Source of the DNA: Begonia masoniana
Lineage: Eukaryota; Streptophyta; Magnoliopsida; Cucurbitales; Begoniaceae
Direction: 5' to 3'
Length of the DNA stretch: 64,000 bases
Assembly: GCA_022432975.1 (NCBI GenBank)
Contig: CM039508.1
Location: forward strand, 14,106,954-14,170,953
Below, piece by piece: positions 13,636 through 25,831 of this stretch. Each line of letters begins with the position of its first letter. Position 1 is the stretch's first letter. A program made the translations under genes and the position numbers. Under the pieces are notes generated by a model. The model saw nothing but the letters and a program-made list of their open reading frames with translations. It made no database searches and was not told where the DNA came from.

Positions 13636-15388
13636 AACCTTGAATGTGAAATGGATAACTTAGGTTCTAACCACAAGTCATGTAACTCTCAACCTCATTT
13701 GCTTGATACGTTCAGCTCTTTTGGAACAAATCGATTGAAGTAAAGTTTCTTATACTTGATCAAACGCATTACTAAGTCTTAATTACTCGCCCATGAAGGT
13801 TATTGGGTCCTCAATACACGTCGTTCTCATCACTTCAAGTTAAAGCCTTGAATGTGAATTGGATAACTTAGGTTCTAACCACAAGTCATGTAACACTCAA
13901 CTTCATTAGCTTGATACGTTCAGCTCTTGTGGAACAAATCGATTGAAGTAAAGTTTCTTATACTTCATCAAACGCATACTAAGTCTTAATTACTCGTCCA
14001 TGAAGGTTATTGGGTCCTCAATACACGTCGTTCTCATCACTTCAAGTTAAAACCTTGAATGTGAAATGGATAACTTAGGTTCTAACCACAAGTCATGTAA
14101 CACTCAACCTCATTTGCTTGATACGTTCAGCTCTTTTGGAACAAATCGATTGAAGTAAGTTTCTTATACTTCATCAAACGCATTACTATGTCTTAATTAC
14201 GGGTCCATGAAGGTTATTGGGTTCCTTAATCCCGTCGTTCTCATTCATTCTAATTAAAACCTTAAAAGTGAAATGATAACTTTGGTTCTAACCACAAGTC
14301 ATGTAACACTCACCTCATTTGCTTGATACGTTCAGCTCTTTGGAACAAATCGATTGAAGTAAAGTTTCTTATACATCACCAACGCATTACTAGTCTTATT
14401 ACGCGTCCATGAAGTTATTGGGTCCTCAATATACTCGTTCTAATCACTTCTAAGTTAAAACCTTGAATGTGAAATGGATAACTTAGGTTCTAACCACAAG
14501 TCATGTAACACTCAACCTCATTTGCCTGATACGTTAAGCTCTTTTGGAACAAATCGATTGAAGTAAAGATTCTTATACTTCATCAAACGCATTACTAAGT
14601 CTTATTTACTCGTCCATGAAGGTTATTGGGTCCTCAATTCACGTCGTTCTAATCACTTCAAGTTAAAACCTTGAAAGTGAAATGGATAACTTAGGTTCTA
14701 ACCACAAGTCATGTAACACTCAACCTCATTTGCTTGATACGTTCAGCTCTTTTGGAACAAATCGATTGAAGTAAAGTTTCTTATACTTCATCAAACGCAT
14801 ACTAAGTCTTAATTACTCGTCCATGAAGGTTATTGGGTCCTCAATACACGTCGTTCTCATCACTTCAAGTTAAAACCTTGAATGTGAAATGGATAACTTA
14901 GGTTCTAACCACAAGTCATGTAACACTCAACCTCATTTGCTTGATACGTTCAGCTCTTTTGGAACAAATCGATTGAAGTAAGTTTCTTATACTTCATCAA
15001 ACGCATACTAAGTCTTAATTACTCGTCCATGAAGGTTATTGGGTCCTCAATACACGTCGTTCTCATCACTTCAAGTTAAAACCTTGAATGTGAAATGGAT
15101 AACTTAGGTTCTAACCACAAGTCATGTAACACTCAACCTCATTTGCTTGATACGTTCAGCTCTTTTGGAACAAATCGATTGAAGTAAAGTTTCTTATACT
15201 TCATCAAACGCATACTAAGTCTTAATTACTCGTCCATGAAGGTTATTGGGTCCTCAATACACGTCGTTCTCATCACTTCAAGTTAAAACCTTGAATGTGA
15301 AATGGATAACTTAGGTTCTAACCACAAGTCATGTAACACTCAACCTCATTTGCTTGATACGTTCAGCTCTTTTGGAACAAATCGATTG
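13636..15388. repeat. 208-bp satellite block between X1 and X2
   Basis: About 8.4 monomers. Monomers at 14258-14690 share a chain of rare variants (aaaagtgaaatg, acatcacc, gttaagctc, aaagattctt, cttatttactcg, caattcacgtcg) with 9270-9710 in the left array. They are therefore a copy of that segment. The other monomers (13970-14160, 14700-15380) are nearly identical to one another and share a 1-base deletion in cgcatactaag. Confidence 0.96.
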
Positions 15389-15683
15389 TACTAAAAAGTT
15401 TATTTTTGTGATGAAAGGAAAAAATTATAATTTGTAAGAAATTTTCATGCAATGGTAAGAATTTGATTTTTGACCCAGTAGGATTTTGGGTTTCGCTACT
15501 CGACAAAAAGAAAGGTTTCCAAACACAACAACAATAAGCTACAATATCGAGGAGATGAATCTTTCCAAGTCTTGGAGCGTATAAACGACATCGCTTACAA
15601 GATCGCCCTACCGAGTTAATATGGTAAATTAGAGCCATGTTTTAATTTTACTACTAATTGTTTTTATATGAATCAGAGATTCG
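15389..15683 (+). pseudogene. Integrase C-terminal fragment to the left of the X2 LTR
   Basis: This stretch aligns with 19182-19465 (actaaaaagttt..., catgcaatggtaag, aaagaaaggtttcc, gatgaatctttccaagtctt). It is the end of pol, including the GPY/F-like segment. It joins satellite on the left through two shared bases. On the right it jumps into the LTR at about 15684, losing the polypurine tract and roughly 16 bases of the LTR start. Several indels break the frame. Confidence 0.8.
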
Positions 15684-16377
15684 ACCAACTCAAAACCCAA
15701 GAATAAGGATCCAGTTGAAGATACAGCGGGCCCAATGACAAGAGCAAGAAGCCCAAGATTTTGGAAGATGTTTTGAAGAAAGAGTGCGATACACATGCAC
15801 ATGTAAGAATTAAAAACACATATGTCATACACATGCAGACGTAGGAATTAAAGAGGTAATGCGCCAAACGTATGCATATACGAGGAATTAAAAAGTCACA
15901 TGCAAAGCACATTCAAATCATACAAATCTCGTAGGAAAAGATCTTATCCGACTGAATCTTTTCAAATCAGTTCAAATCATGTTCAAACAAAGTTGATCTT
16001 TATCCTACGAAAATTTTTAGTTATTTTATCATTTTATTTCTTTTATTTTAACATTTTTTATTTACTTAAATATGTAGCCTATTTAAAGGCAAAACTTCAA
16101 GTTTTGAATTAAATCAGGTTTTATCTAATTGTGAGAGAATTTCTCTTAGTTTCTTGAAGAAACTCCGAACTTATCAAGGTTCTCCTTGTGGCGTTCAAAA
16201 TCCGACTTATCAAACAAACAGGCATATTCGTTTGTGTCGTCCTCCTCATTCCAAGGTTCGGGTTTGTATAGATTTTGGGTCAAGGATTTCCTCCTATTCA
16301 AAGTTGTAGATTCTGGGTTAGCGACGACGTCAATATTTTGATCGTGGGTCACCGTCACATAGTTGGCATGGTTCGCA
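15684..16377 (+). repeat. 5' LTR of X2
   Basis: Nearly identical to 10467-11160. The first bases are lost at the deletion junction; the 3' end is ...ttcgca, five bases before the primer site. It has a TATA-like tatttaaa at 16080-16087. Confidence 0.85.
16080..16087 (+). promoter_or_regulatory. Putative LTR TATA box (X2)
   Basis: tatttaaa in gcctatttaaaggc, same LTR position as in X1. The role is inferred. Confidence 0.45.
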
Positions 16378-16382
16378 TCATT

Positions 16383-16395
16383 TGGTATCAGAGAC
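16383..16395 (+). promoter_or_regulatory. Primer binding site, initiator tRNA-Met type (X2)
   Basis: tggtatcagagac starts six bases after the LTR end at 16377, as in X1. Confidence 0.87.
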
Positions 16396-17703
16396 AAATC
16401 GAGTTCGTCAGGTTCTATCCCTCCTTTCCGTTTTGTTTTGTTTCAGAAATTTTGTTCTCGAGTCTTGAAATCTGTTTCAATTTATCTCGATGATTCTCTG
16501 TTCATGTATGCATCAAACGAAAAATCGTCTTCATATGAATCATAGAATGGCGCGTTAACTTTCCGATTTGTGTTAAAACGTCAAAATCGCATCTTGTTTG
16601 CCCATTCAAATTTAAATTTTTGTAACTGTCGCCTATTTCATTCTGGTGTACTAGAATCTAGTTAAAACCATTTTAATCATTCGAATGTTTTATAGACCTC
16701 AAACAAAATTGTCATCATCTTATGATTTGTGAATTAACGTTTTTATCTTTCCACTTTGTATTGAAATGTCAAAATCGGATCTTGTTTGCCGATTCAAAAG
16801 TCAAATTTTGTAACCGTCAAGGATTGATGATGCTCAAAAGTATTTTGCAATTTTCGTCCATATAAAGATTCCAATTGCCAAAGTGTTATTCTTTGAGTTG
16901 TTAGATGACATTTTTATCTTTCCAAATCATACCTGCAACTTAAAATTCCGATCTGGTTTGGGCACTAAAACGTCATTTACAAATTTGGTTGCTAATTCTG
17001 TTACAAATTCGGTTACTAATTCTGTTACAAATTTGATTACCAATTATGTTACAAATTCAAAAAAAAAAATTGTGGTTCTCTAAATCTGTTCGACTACCTT
17101 ACTTCATTGGATTGTTCCTTTGCATCCTTATACTATTCTAATTATTTTGAGCTAGTTCTTTCATCACTAATTGTAGTGTCTGTTATTTCGGTTTGTTTCG
17201 AAAGAAATCAAAGATAATTCAAGTGGAAAAAGGCACGAGTTAATGAGCATATCTAAAGGTAAAAGCCATTATTAGTGAGTGTAAACACGAGTGCAATTGA
17301 GTCATTTTTCTACATTTCGAGTGAAACACGTCAGGGCGTGCTGTGAGGTCCTATGTTTCTTCACCTTCTACTTTCTTATTTGTTTTCGTAATTGTAGTAC
17401 CTATTTTTCCATTATTTATTTATTTATTTTTTTGGTCTTTTCATTTTGGTTTGTCAATTTTTTTTTTTATTGCAGGAAGACTCATTTATTACTATTTGGT
17501 TAGTTTCAAAAGAAAAAAAATATATTTTCAAGTGGAAAAAGGCCCGAGTGGGTGAGCATTTCTAAAGGTAAAAGCCATTATTATTGAGAGTAAACACGAG
17601 TGAAATTGAGTGATTTTCCACATTTTCGAGTGAAACACGTGAGGGAGTGTTGTGAGGTCCTATTTTACTTCACCTTTTATATTCTTGCAGAGAATATCTA
17701 GCC
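16396..17703 (+). other. Long untranslated leader of X2 with an internal duplication
   Basis: About 1.3 kb between primer site and gag. At 16975-17062 a short unit (ttactaattctgttacaaat) is repeated several times. A block of about 135 bp at 17221-17353 (agtggaaaaaggc... to gaggtcctat) recurs at 17529-17665. Each copy of gtgaggtcctat is followed by a T-rich run and TTGCAG (17470-17476, and just before the gag start at about 17692), which resembles donor and acceptor splice signals. X1 has the same duplication. Splicing is a guess. Confidence 0.7.
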
Positions 17704-18434
17704 ATGTCTGATGTAGAAGACAACCAACGTCCAGTTAACATTCCAAATTTACAAATGGAGGCGATGATGGGGGAGATGAGGCGGCTGATAAGACAAGGGT
17801 TCAATGAGATCTACGAGCGAATTGATCAAGTGCAACAGATTGCGACACGAGTCGAGTCCAACCCCAGGTTGGGCAGAATGCACCGAGAAGAAACCAACAG
17901 AGGCAGGTCCCTACGGAAGAGATCGATGAAATTGACGAGAGAAACATGGAGGATGATCTTGATAGGGTGTCTGTGGGTAGTCGTGGAAGACATGGGAACG
18001 ACCACGCAAGACAAGACCGAGGCCAACTTGATTATAATTTGGGAAACATCAAGATGAAGATTCCTGAGTTTCGAGGAAAAAGTGATCCGGAGGAGTACCT
18101 GGACTGGGAGCGGAAAATAGAGCTAGTTTTTGATTGCCACAATTACTCCGAGCGAAAGAAAGTGAAGCTTGCTGCCATAGAATTTACATAGTATGCGATA
18201 GTGTGGTAGGACAAGTTGTGTCTTGATCGAAGGCAAGATGGAGACCTTCCCATTGAGAGTTGGGCAGAGATGAAGAGAGTGATGCGACGTCGATTTGTAC
18301 CGAGTCATTACCAGCGTGATCTACACAACAAATTGCAAACTCTTCGGCAAGGGAGTCGAAGTGTAGATGAGTATTACAAGCATAGGGAGATGACGATGAT
18401 ACGGGCCAACGTCAAAGAGGATCGAGAAGATTAA
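17704..18434 (+). pseudogene. gag of X2 (CRM-like), one frameshift and two stops
   Basis: The chosen ATG follows gaatatctagcc and begins MSDVEDNQRP. The first frame runs to about residue 60 and contains a coiled-coil-like MRRLIRQGFNEIYERID segment. A frameshift near 17.9 kb moves reading to the frame starting at 17946. That frame holds the retrotransposon-gag domain: IPEFRGKSDPEEYLDWE, then FDCHNYSERKKVKLAAIEFT. In-frame TAG codons at 18189-18191 and 18207-18209 interrupt the conserved aromatic AIVWW segment; the second is the expected TGG. The frame resumes with WAEMKRVMRRRFVPSHYQRD and ends in a charged tail. Gag normally builds the particle; this copy cannot. X1 has the same region in worse condition. 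Confidence 0.85.
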
Positions 18435-19501
18435 GAGAGGATCACGAAAGAATTTCAAATCATTAAGGATGAGAGGGAGAAAGAAAAAGGTGAAAAGAAA
18501 TTAGTTGAAAAGATGCCAAAATAGAAAAACCAAGTGGAGAAAGAAAAATAGTTGAAAATAGCACATAGAGGGATGAAAAGCCGAGGGAGCAAGAGAGAAA
18601 AACTTGAGGGAAAAGAAATAAAAACCGAGGGAGAGAGTGAACAAAAGCCAAGTGAGAAACAAATCGTGTTGATGAACAAAAGTGAGGATAAGCGTGAGAT
18701 GATTTTGCTTTTATATAAAGATGTTTATTTATCATCTAACGACTTACCCAGTTTTCTTCCAAGTGTTGTTTCTTTTCTTTTGCAGAAAAATAAATATGAA
18801 ATTCCCGAGGAGTTTCGGAGACAAATTTCTCCGTTGAGGGAGATTAAGAAGCCAAAAGATCTCGTACCAAGTACATTAGTTCCAAGTCAATCGAAAACAT
18901 CAAACAGGTTTGAGTGGTTGGTAAGGGCATATGATTTTTATATTGCACCTATTATATGTATAAGGTTGATAGATAATATGCAAAATTATTTTATTAGAAA
19001 ATTTGTCATTGATTACTTTGCACACAACTTGTTTTATGACAAAATTGTAGATATATATTTTGCGAGTTTCAAATCTGATTCTTATGTTTTAAAGGATTTT
19101 TTTTATATTCGATATTATTCACTGTTTGATATTATTGATGATTTTAATTTATTAAATCCGTTAAATTTATTAACTTTGTTTACTAAAAAGTTTGATTTTG
19201 TGGATGAAAGGAAAAATGATGAATTTGTTAAGAAATTTCATGCAATGGTAAGATTTATTTTTGAACCCGGAGATTTGGTTTAGCTACATCTACAAAAAGA
19301 AAGGTTTCCAAACACACGAAACAATAAGCTACAATATCGAGGAGATGAATCTTTCCAAGTCTTAGAGCGTATAAACGACATCGCTTACAAGATCGACCTA
19401 CCGAGTGAATATGGTAATGTAAGCACATGTTTTAATTTTACTAATTTGTTTTTATATGAATCAGGAGATTCGAGGACAAATCTTTTCGAAGGGGGAGGGA
19501 A
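18435..19501 (+). pseudogene. Collapsed pol remnant of X2 (gag tail, RT linker, integrase tail)
   Basis: A 243-codon frame (18552-19283) is open. It has a Lys/Glu-rich part (18552-18700), then LPSFLPSVVSFLLQ and IPEEF, which match the linker just before RT in CRM-type elements. RT and RNase H motifs are absent. After about 18910 the DNA becomes very AT-rich, and only FDIIDDFNLLNPLNLL, EFVKKFHAMV, FEPGDLV and, past a TAG at 19281-19283, RINDIAYKIDLPSEY recall an integrase C-terminus. Many Pro-to-Leu changes fit C-to-T decay. It ends in the polypurine tract before 19502. No function is likely for the open frame. Confidence 0.7.
19488..19500 (+). promoter_or_regulatory. Polypurine tract of X2
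   Basis: gaagggggaggga lies one base before the LTR start TG at 19502. It is the expected plus-strand primer for reverse transcription and shows the element reads on the + strand. Confidence 0.85.
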
Positions 19502-19709
19502 TGATGTGATCCAAGTTCAGACCAAGTCAAAACCCAAGAATAAGGATCCAATTGAAGATACGGCGGGCCCAATGACAAGAGCAAGAAGCCCAAGATTATT
19601 AGAAGATCTTTTGAAGAAAAGGTGCGATACACATGCACATGTAAGAATTAAAAACACATGTGTCATGCACATGCAGATGTAGGAATTAAAGAGGACAATG
19701 CGCCAAACA
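19502..19709 (+). repeat. 3' LTR of X2, first 208 bases, encoding the gag-pol tail
   Basis: It starts tgatgtgatccaagttcag and matches 10452 onward. The integrase frame stays open from 19446 across the LTR start to 19682 and includes GPMTRARSPRLLEDLLKK. A C-terminal extension encoded partly by the 3' LTR is a known trait of some CRM chromoviruses (CR motif). The LTR is cut at 19709 (gcgccaaaca) where element A begins. The length of this stub matching the satellite period is coincidental. Confidence 0.82.
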
Positions 19710-19939
19710 TGTAACGACCCCAAAGGAATCGCCACATAATCCATATCTTTCTTAATCATTTAATTCTTATTACTCACACTTTATTCATTATTAGTAATAT
19801 ATTTTTTTTTTGAAACATAACTTAGCTCAAGATGACATACGCAATTCACTAGGCATCGCTTAGCAAAGAAATACATTACACATCTGCCGGCGGGCAGTGC
19901 AATGTATATCAGCTGATGAAGAGAAACTTAAACCCTTAG

Positions 19940-20450
19940 ACTGCATCTACCGGTCACTAGACGACAAAACAATATTTATATCATCCGATGAAGAAACTCA
20001 TTACATCATCCGGTGAAATAAGGGGACATCAACCGGTGAGTGGAAAAGAAGGGTATCATCCGGTGTACATGTGCTTCTCACGTGAACAATTAAAACTAAC
20101 CCGGTCACTAAACGACAAGATAATCCTCACATCATCCGGTGAAATAAGAGGACAACATCAGGTGTACATGTGCTTCTCACGTGAACAATTAAAACATGAC
20201 TCGGTCACTAAACGACAAAATAATACACACATCGCCCGGTCGCTAGATGATAAAAAAAAACACTTATATCATCCGATGAAAACACACTACATCCACCGAC
20301 CACTAGACGACAAAATAACACATATATCATCCGATGAAAACTCACTACATCCACCGACCACTAGACAACAAAATAACATATATATCATCCGATGAGCAAA
20401 ACGCTAGACATCACCGGATGACTAAAGCACTCGACGTCATCCGATAGACA
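19940..20450. repeat. Degenerate subrepeats in the A LTR (CATCCGGTG / ACGACAA motifs)
   Basis: Motifs such as catcatccggtgaaataag, ccggtcactaaacgacaa and acatccaccgaccactagacgac recur, with G-box-like tcacgtga at two places. The zone leaves a 135-codon frame open on the + strand (19988-20395), antisense to the element; I treat that as a by-product of the repeats. The right LTR has the same zone at 27510-28010. Confidence 0.75.
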
Positions 20451-21955
20451 TAACCTTCACTGACTTCAAACTTCAATGGCATAACATTCATACTAATGAA
20501 AATCAGTAACTCACCCAGAATTCATATAGCGGAAGACTTAAGCAAACAGACCATTCAATGATCCTTAAAATTATTTCCAGATTCAGTGGTCAACAGACAC
20601 CGTTAAAAGAAGACTCAATGTTATAAAATAGACTCATCCTACTTAAACTATCGTATTCATTATCATAACTAAAATCATAAAAACATTAACCAGGGGTCTC
20701 TTTTGCCATCGAGCCACAGAATTGCTTCCTAAACACCTTCCAGCAACCAAGCTTAGACATCCTCATTAACTTTGAGATCCTCACTTGAAAACTCGTCACC
20801 TACATCATAAGGTTTAAACTATAAGCCCAATGCTTAGTAAGGAATGCAATACAAACATGTATAAATGAATGCACTGTTAAAAGAAGAAATCATGATCATA
20901 TTCTTTTCATGCTCTTTTTTTATTCTTATTCTTGTTCTTGCTCTTGTTCTTTTCCATCACTTTCATCATATGGATTAAGGGAGGATTTGTGCCGTAAAGG
21001 GGGGATGACAGTGCAAGTGTACATAGTCCCTTTCGGGCCGTAATCATGGTCCTTCTCTTTGGACAGTGACATACGTCAAACCACCCCCAACCCTCACTTA
21101 GTCCGGTTTCATAAGTTTCATATTCGTTGTCATATCTTGTTCATGGAAAATCATGCTCATAAAATCATTTTCATATGCTTGAGAAGTAAATCATGATGCA
21201 TGACATGAATGTTCTAAAGTCTTCAAACTGTGGAAAACATCATACCAGTCAGTTAACTCTATAGACTCTATCAGATCATCGCATAGCATAGTTCCCAAAC
21301 ATCGTTAATCATCCAAGCACAAACCATCTTACTAACTTGAAGTAAACATCGAACATATAATTAATTTAGTACCCTTAAGATGTAGGGCCCTAGTGGCCGG
21401 AAGTCTTAATACATTCACTTACGTCTGGATTCCTTAGCAGTGGAGCACTTTCCTTCAAACCTTCTTCACCTAAAACATTTCACATTACAGTAGTTAAAGC
21501 AAAAATCCTAATAGTTCTAATCACAAGTCATCCTAGGATCTAATAGGTAAAGTCATTCCTGAAGTCCTCAACCTAGAGTGCATTCTGTAATCTAAAACCA
21601 AAACAACTAGTTTCAATCTATCAACTATTTTAAATCGATTACCATAATGTTCAGATTCAAAACGGAAGTACCATTTCTAAGTTCAGATTAAAAAGAAATG
21701 CTACTATTATTACTCTGTCATTGAAGAATCCGAAACCTCAAGTCCTAACTGAAACAGAGTTCTAAGCAACTAACTAGGAACTACATTGTCGAAGTTTTAC
21801 CTAGAGCGTTGATTGCCGGAGTGGAGACTGAAAATCGATTGCTGATGAGGGAGTCGCCGGCAGAGAGAGAGAGAGCTCGGAAGGGTAAAAAGTCGCCAAA
21901 ATGAGAGTGTCGGCTACAGTGAGGTTTTTGTGAGGTTTAACGATTTCCATTTTGA

Positions 21956-21962
21956 ATTTATA
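21956..21962 (-). promoter_or_regulatory. Putative TATA box in the A LTR
   Basis: TATAAAT on the minus strand, about 150 bp inside the U3 end (22112). TATA-like words occur at the matching place in family C (45336-45343) and family B (50523-50530, 57563-57570). Inferred promoter. Confidence 0.45.
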
Positions 21963-22112
21963 TTACTTAGGTTCCTCCTTAATTACAACTCTGCCACCAC
22001 ACAAATAGAAATCTAATAAGTTTTGGCATTTAATTTAAATTAAAAGAACAACAATACCGGTGACAGTTAAATCTGTTAGAAAATTACCTGATAGAAAATG
22101 TCGGGTGTTACA

Positions 22113-22125
22113 TCCACTCCTCCTT
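22113..22125 (-). promoter_or_regulatory. Polypurine tract of element A
   Basis: Reads aaggaggagtgga on the minus strand, directly before the 3' LTR. Element B has aaggaggggtgga at the same place (50691-50703). Confidence 0.85.
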
Positions 22126-22153
22126 AAACAAAATGTTCGTCCCCGAAAATTGC

Positions 22154-22936
22154 TCAAACGAAAAGCTCTGGAAATTTGTCCAACATGTCTTGCTGTCGTT
22201 CCCACGTGGCTTCTTCGACTCCGTGATTTGTCCATAAGACCTTAACCAATGGAATTTCCTTATTCCTCAGAGTTTTTACTGCAGATTCCAAAATTTGCAC
22301 TGGCTTCTCTTCATACATTAATGATGGTTCAGTTTCGACATCCACTGGCTTAACAACATGTGTAGGATCCCGTATACATTTTCTTAACATTGACACATGA
22401 AAAACATTATGCACATTTTCCAGCGATGGAGGCAATTGCAGTTTGTAAGCTGTACTGCCCATCCTTGCTAAAAAAGGGAATGGTCCAATAAATCGTGGAT
22501 TAAGATTTCTCTTCTTGCCAAATCTTAGTACTCCTTTAAATGGTGAAATCTTTAGAAAAACCTCATCCCCAACTGCAAACTCAAGATGCCTTCTCCTTTG
22601 GTCTGCGTAACTCTTCTGTCGGCTTTGTGCTGTCATCATTCTTTTCCTAATAGTGGCAATCTTGTCTGACATCTGTTGCAAAATCTCAGAACCTAGGAGT
22701 TTTGCTTCACCGACCTCATCTCAGTACAAAGGTGACCTGCACTTTCTGCCATAAAGTGCTTCATAAGGTACCATACCTATGGTGGACTAGTAACTATTGT
22801 TGTAAGAGAATTCAACCAAGGGCAGGTATCGACTCCATGATGTCTGGAACTCTAGCACACATGCCCTCAACATATCCTCAAGTATTTGAATTGTCCGTTC
22901 AGATTGTCCATCGGTTTGTGGGTGGAAGGCAGTGCT
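22154..22936 (-). pseudogene. Integrase C-terminal half and chromodomain of A
   Basis: Reading right to left from the poly-T block, the frame resumes with [17 protein letters not shown], which carries the catalytic Glu of the D,D-35-E core. It goes on through the YGRRCRSPLY region, where TGA at 22721-22723 replaces the Trp codon, and QKSYADQRRR. The GPY/F-like module follows (FGKKRNLNPRFIGPFPFL, YKLQLPPSLENVHNVFHVSML). The end is a chromodomain: YEEKPVQILES ... VKVLWTNHGVEEATWE. Chromodomains of this lineage are thought to steer integration to heterochromatin, which agrees with the location. If the 520-bp block is disregarded this frame is continuous with 23457-23774. Confidence 0.88.
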
Positions 22937-22954
22937 GAAAGATAACCTTGATCC

Positions 22955-23774
<820 letters not shown>

Positions 23775-25820
23775 TTAATACTCTTCCTTAACCTGTTGGC
23801 ATACCAAACATGACTCCACATATTTAGCAACATCCCCCTTCATGTTTGGCCACCAATAATGCAACCTTAAATCCTGATACATCTTGGTGCTACCAGGATG
23901 CACAGAAAAGGAAGAAGAATGTGCTTCAGCCAAGATCAACTCACGCAACTCCTTAACATTCGGAATGTACCATCGATTCTTAAATTTCAAAATGCCATCA
24001 TTAGAGAGACTGAACTCCGAGGAGGCGTCCTTTAACTTACTCATCATGCTACCATTCTCCTTTGAATCCTTTTGTTGTGCCTCTTTGATCCTGTCCAAAA
24101 TAGTTGGTTGAATAGATAAATTAGTCAGCAAAGCTGACAGCTCGGGAACTATTTGCAATTCGAACTTCTGAACTTCCTTCCTCAAAGGTATAGACATGGT
24201 TGATATTGCGGGTTGCATTGTCATTGACATTCTGCTTAAAGCATCAGCTACAGCATTAGCCTTGCCTGGATGATACTTAATTTCGAAGTCATAGTCTTTA
24301 ACAAATTCTAACAAACGTCTCTGTCTCATGTTTAATTCCTTTTGAGTAAAGAGGTACTTCAGGCTTTTATGGTCGGAAAATATCTCACACTGTTGTCCAT
24401 ACAGATAATGTCTCCAAATCTTTAATGCAAAAACAACTGCGGCTAATTCCAAATCGTGAGTGGGGTAGTTCTGTTCATAATTCTTTAGCTGCCTAGAGGC
24501 ATACGCTATAACCTTGCCTTCTTGCATCAAAACACACCCCAGACTAACTTTAGAAGCGTCACAATAGACACTAAACTTTCCTTCATCAGTTGGGAGAGTC
24601 AAAAGTGGGGCTGTCGTTAATTTCAGCTTGAGTGACTGGAAGCCATCTTCACAGGCTTCGGTCCAAGAGTACTTGGTGTCCTTCTTTGTCAAACTAGTTA
24701 AAGGCTTAGCTATCATAGAAAATCCTTTAATAAACTTCCTATAATAGCCCACCAAACCAAGAAAACTACGGACTTCACTGACATTCTTTGGCTGTGACCA
24801 GTCCTTAACAGCCTGAATCTTGGTTGGATCTACTGATATACCTTCAGCAGAAATGACATGGCCTAAAAAGTTAACCTTATCCAACCAGAACTCACACTTG
24901 GACAACTTGGCATAGAGCTGCTGCTGTTTTAATGTCGTCAAAACTACTCTTAAGTGTTCCTCGTGGTCAGCTTTAGTCCGTGAGTAAATTAAGATATCGT
25001 CTATGAACACAATTACAAATTTGTCCAAGTAATCACGAAACACTCGATTCATCAGGTCCATAAAGGCTGTAGGTGCATTGGTTAACCTAAATGACATTAC
25101 AACGAATTCATAATGTCCATAACGGGTCCTAAAAGTTGTCTTAGGTACATCTTCCTTCTTAACCTTCAGTTGGTAGTACCCCGAACGCAAGTCAATCTTT
25201 GAAAATACCTTAGCTCCTTGTAATTGGTCAAACAAGTCGTCAATTCGGGGCAAGGGATATTTATTCTTAATTGTCAACTTGTTCAGTTCTTGGTAATCTA
25301 TGCACATCCTTAGGGAACCATCTTTCTTCTTAACGAATAACACAGGTGAACCCCAGGGAGAACTACTAGAGCGTATAAATCCCTTGTCTACTAATTCCTG
25401 TAGTTGGACTTTTAACTCCTTCAGCTCAACAGGTGCCATGCGATAAGGGTTCTTAGATACGGGTAATGCCTCGGGATACGTATCAATTACAAACTCTATT
25501 TCTCTATCAGGTGGAAATCTTGAAAAATCATCCATAAACACCTCAAGAAACTCTTTAACTATGGAAATACCTTGCAGTTCTACTTTGTTCTTTACCTGAA
25601 TATTGATTACACTAGCTAGATAACTCTCACAACCATCTTTCAATAACCGTTGAGCCTCAAGTGAGGATATAATCGGTATTTTGCTTATTTTTGGGATAGC
25701 TTGGAAGGTATACTGATCTCCATTTGGGGGTCGAAACTCAACTAATTCAGACCTACAACTTATCGTGGCATAATGTCTAGATAACCAATCCATTCCTAAT
25801 ATAACTTCATATCCCCTCAT
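23775..25820 (-). pseudogene. pol core of A: protease end, RT, RNase H, integrase zinc domain
   Basis: An open frame of 681 codons. MDWLSRHYA (10-18) is the end of the aspartic protease. RT spans about 120-310, with [22 protein letters not shown] and the catalytic FIDDILIY box at 272-279. RNase H has YCDAS (around 421), [18 protein letters not shown] and [11 protein letters not shown]. The integrase HHCC finger lies near the end ([27 protein letters not shown]). The usual FGLTNAP reads FRLTNAP at residues 244-250, a Gly-to-Arg change in a conserved RT motif. The frame is offset by one missing base near 25840 from the protease start, and ends at TAA 23775-23777. The lineage is Tekay/Del-like. 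Confidence 0.93.
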
Positions 25821-25831
25821 GTCAATTACAA

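Larger units (their letters stand above)
15389..19709 (+). mobile_element. CRM-like Ty3/gypsy element X2, internally deleted
   Basis: Order: an integrase-end fragment (15389-15683), LTR (to 16377), primer site, leader, gag, a diverged pol remnant, polypurine tract, and a 3' LTR start at 19502 cut at 19709 by Tekay-like element A. The gag (DPEEYLDWE..., EEMKR/RRRF region), the LPSVV linker before RT, and the integrase tail with an LTR-encoded GPMTRAR extension fit the CRM chromovirus lineage as I know it. RT, RNase H and the integrase core are missing or unrecognisable. The leading pol-end/LTR junction means X2 was once joined to another copy on its left. Confidence 0.88.
19710..22112 (-). repeat. 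3' LTR of element A (2403 bp)
   Basis: TG...CA ends: tgtaacgacccc at left, tcgggtgttaca at right. It matches 27255-28722 with small differences: a 29-bp segment near 19950 is missing here, and about 16 bp near 20575 are extra. It contains a repeat-rich zone (19940-20450) and, in element orientation, a TATA candidate about 150 bp from its start. Confidence 0.93.

Noticed and set aside
19988..20395. 135-codon + strand frame in the A LTR, also open in the other LTR (27560-27967)
   Set aside because: It runs antisense to the element through tandem subrepeats; its conservation is explained by LTR identity.
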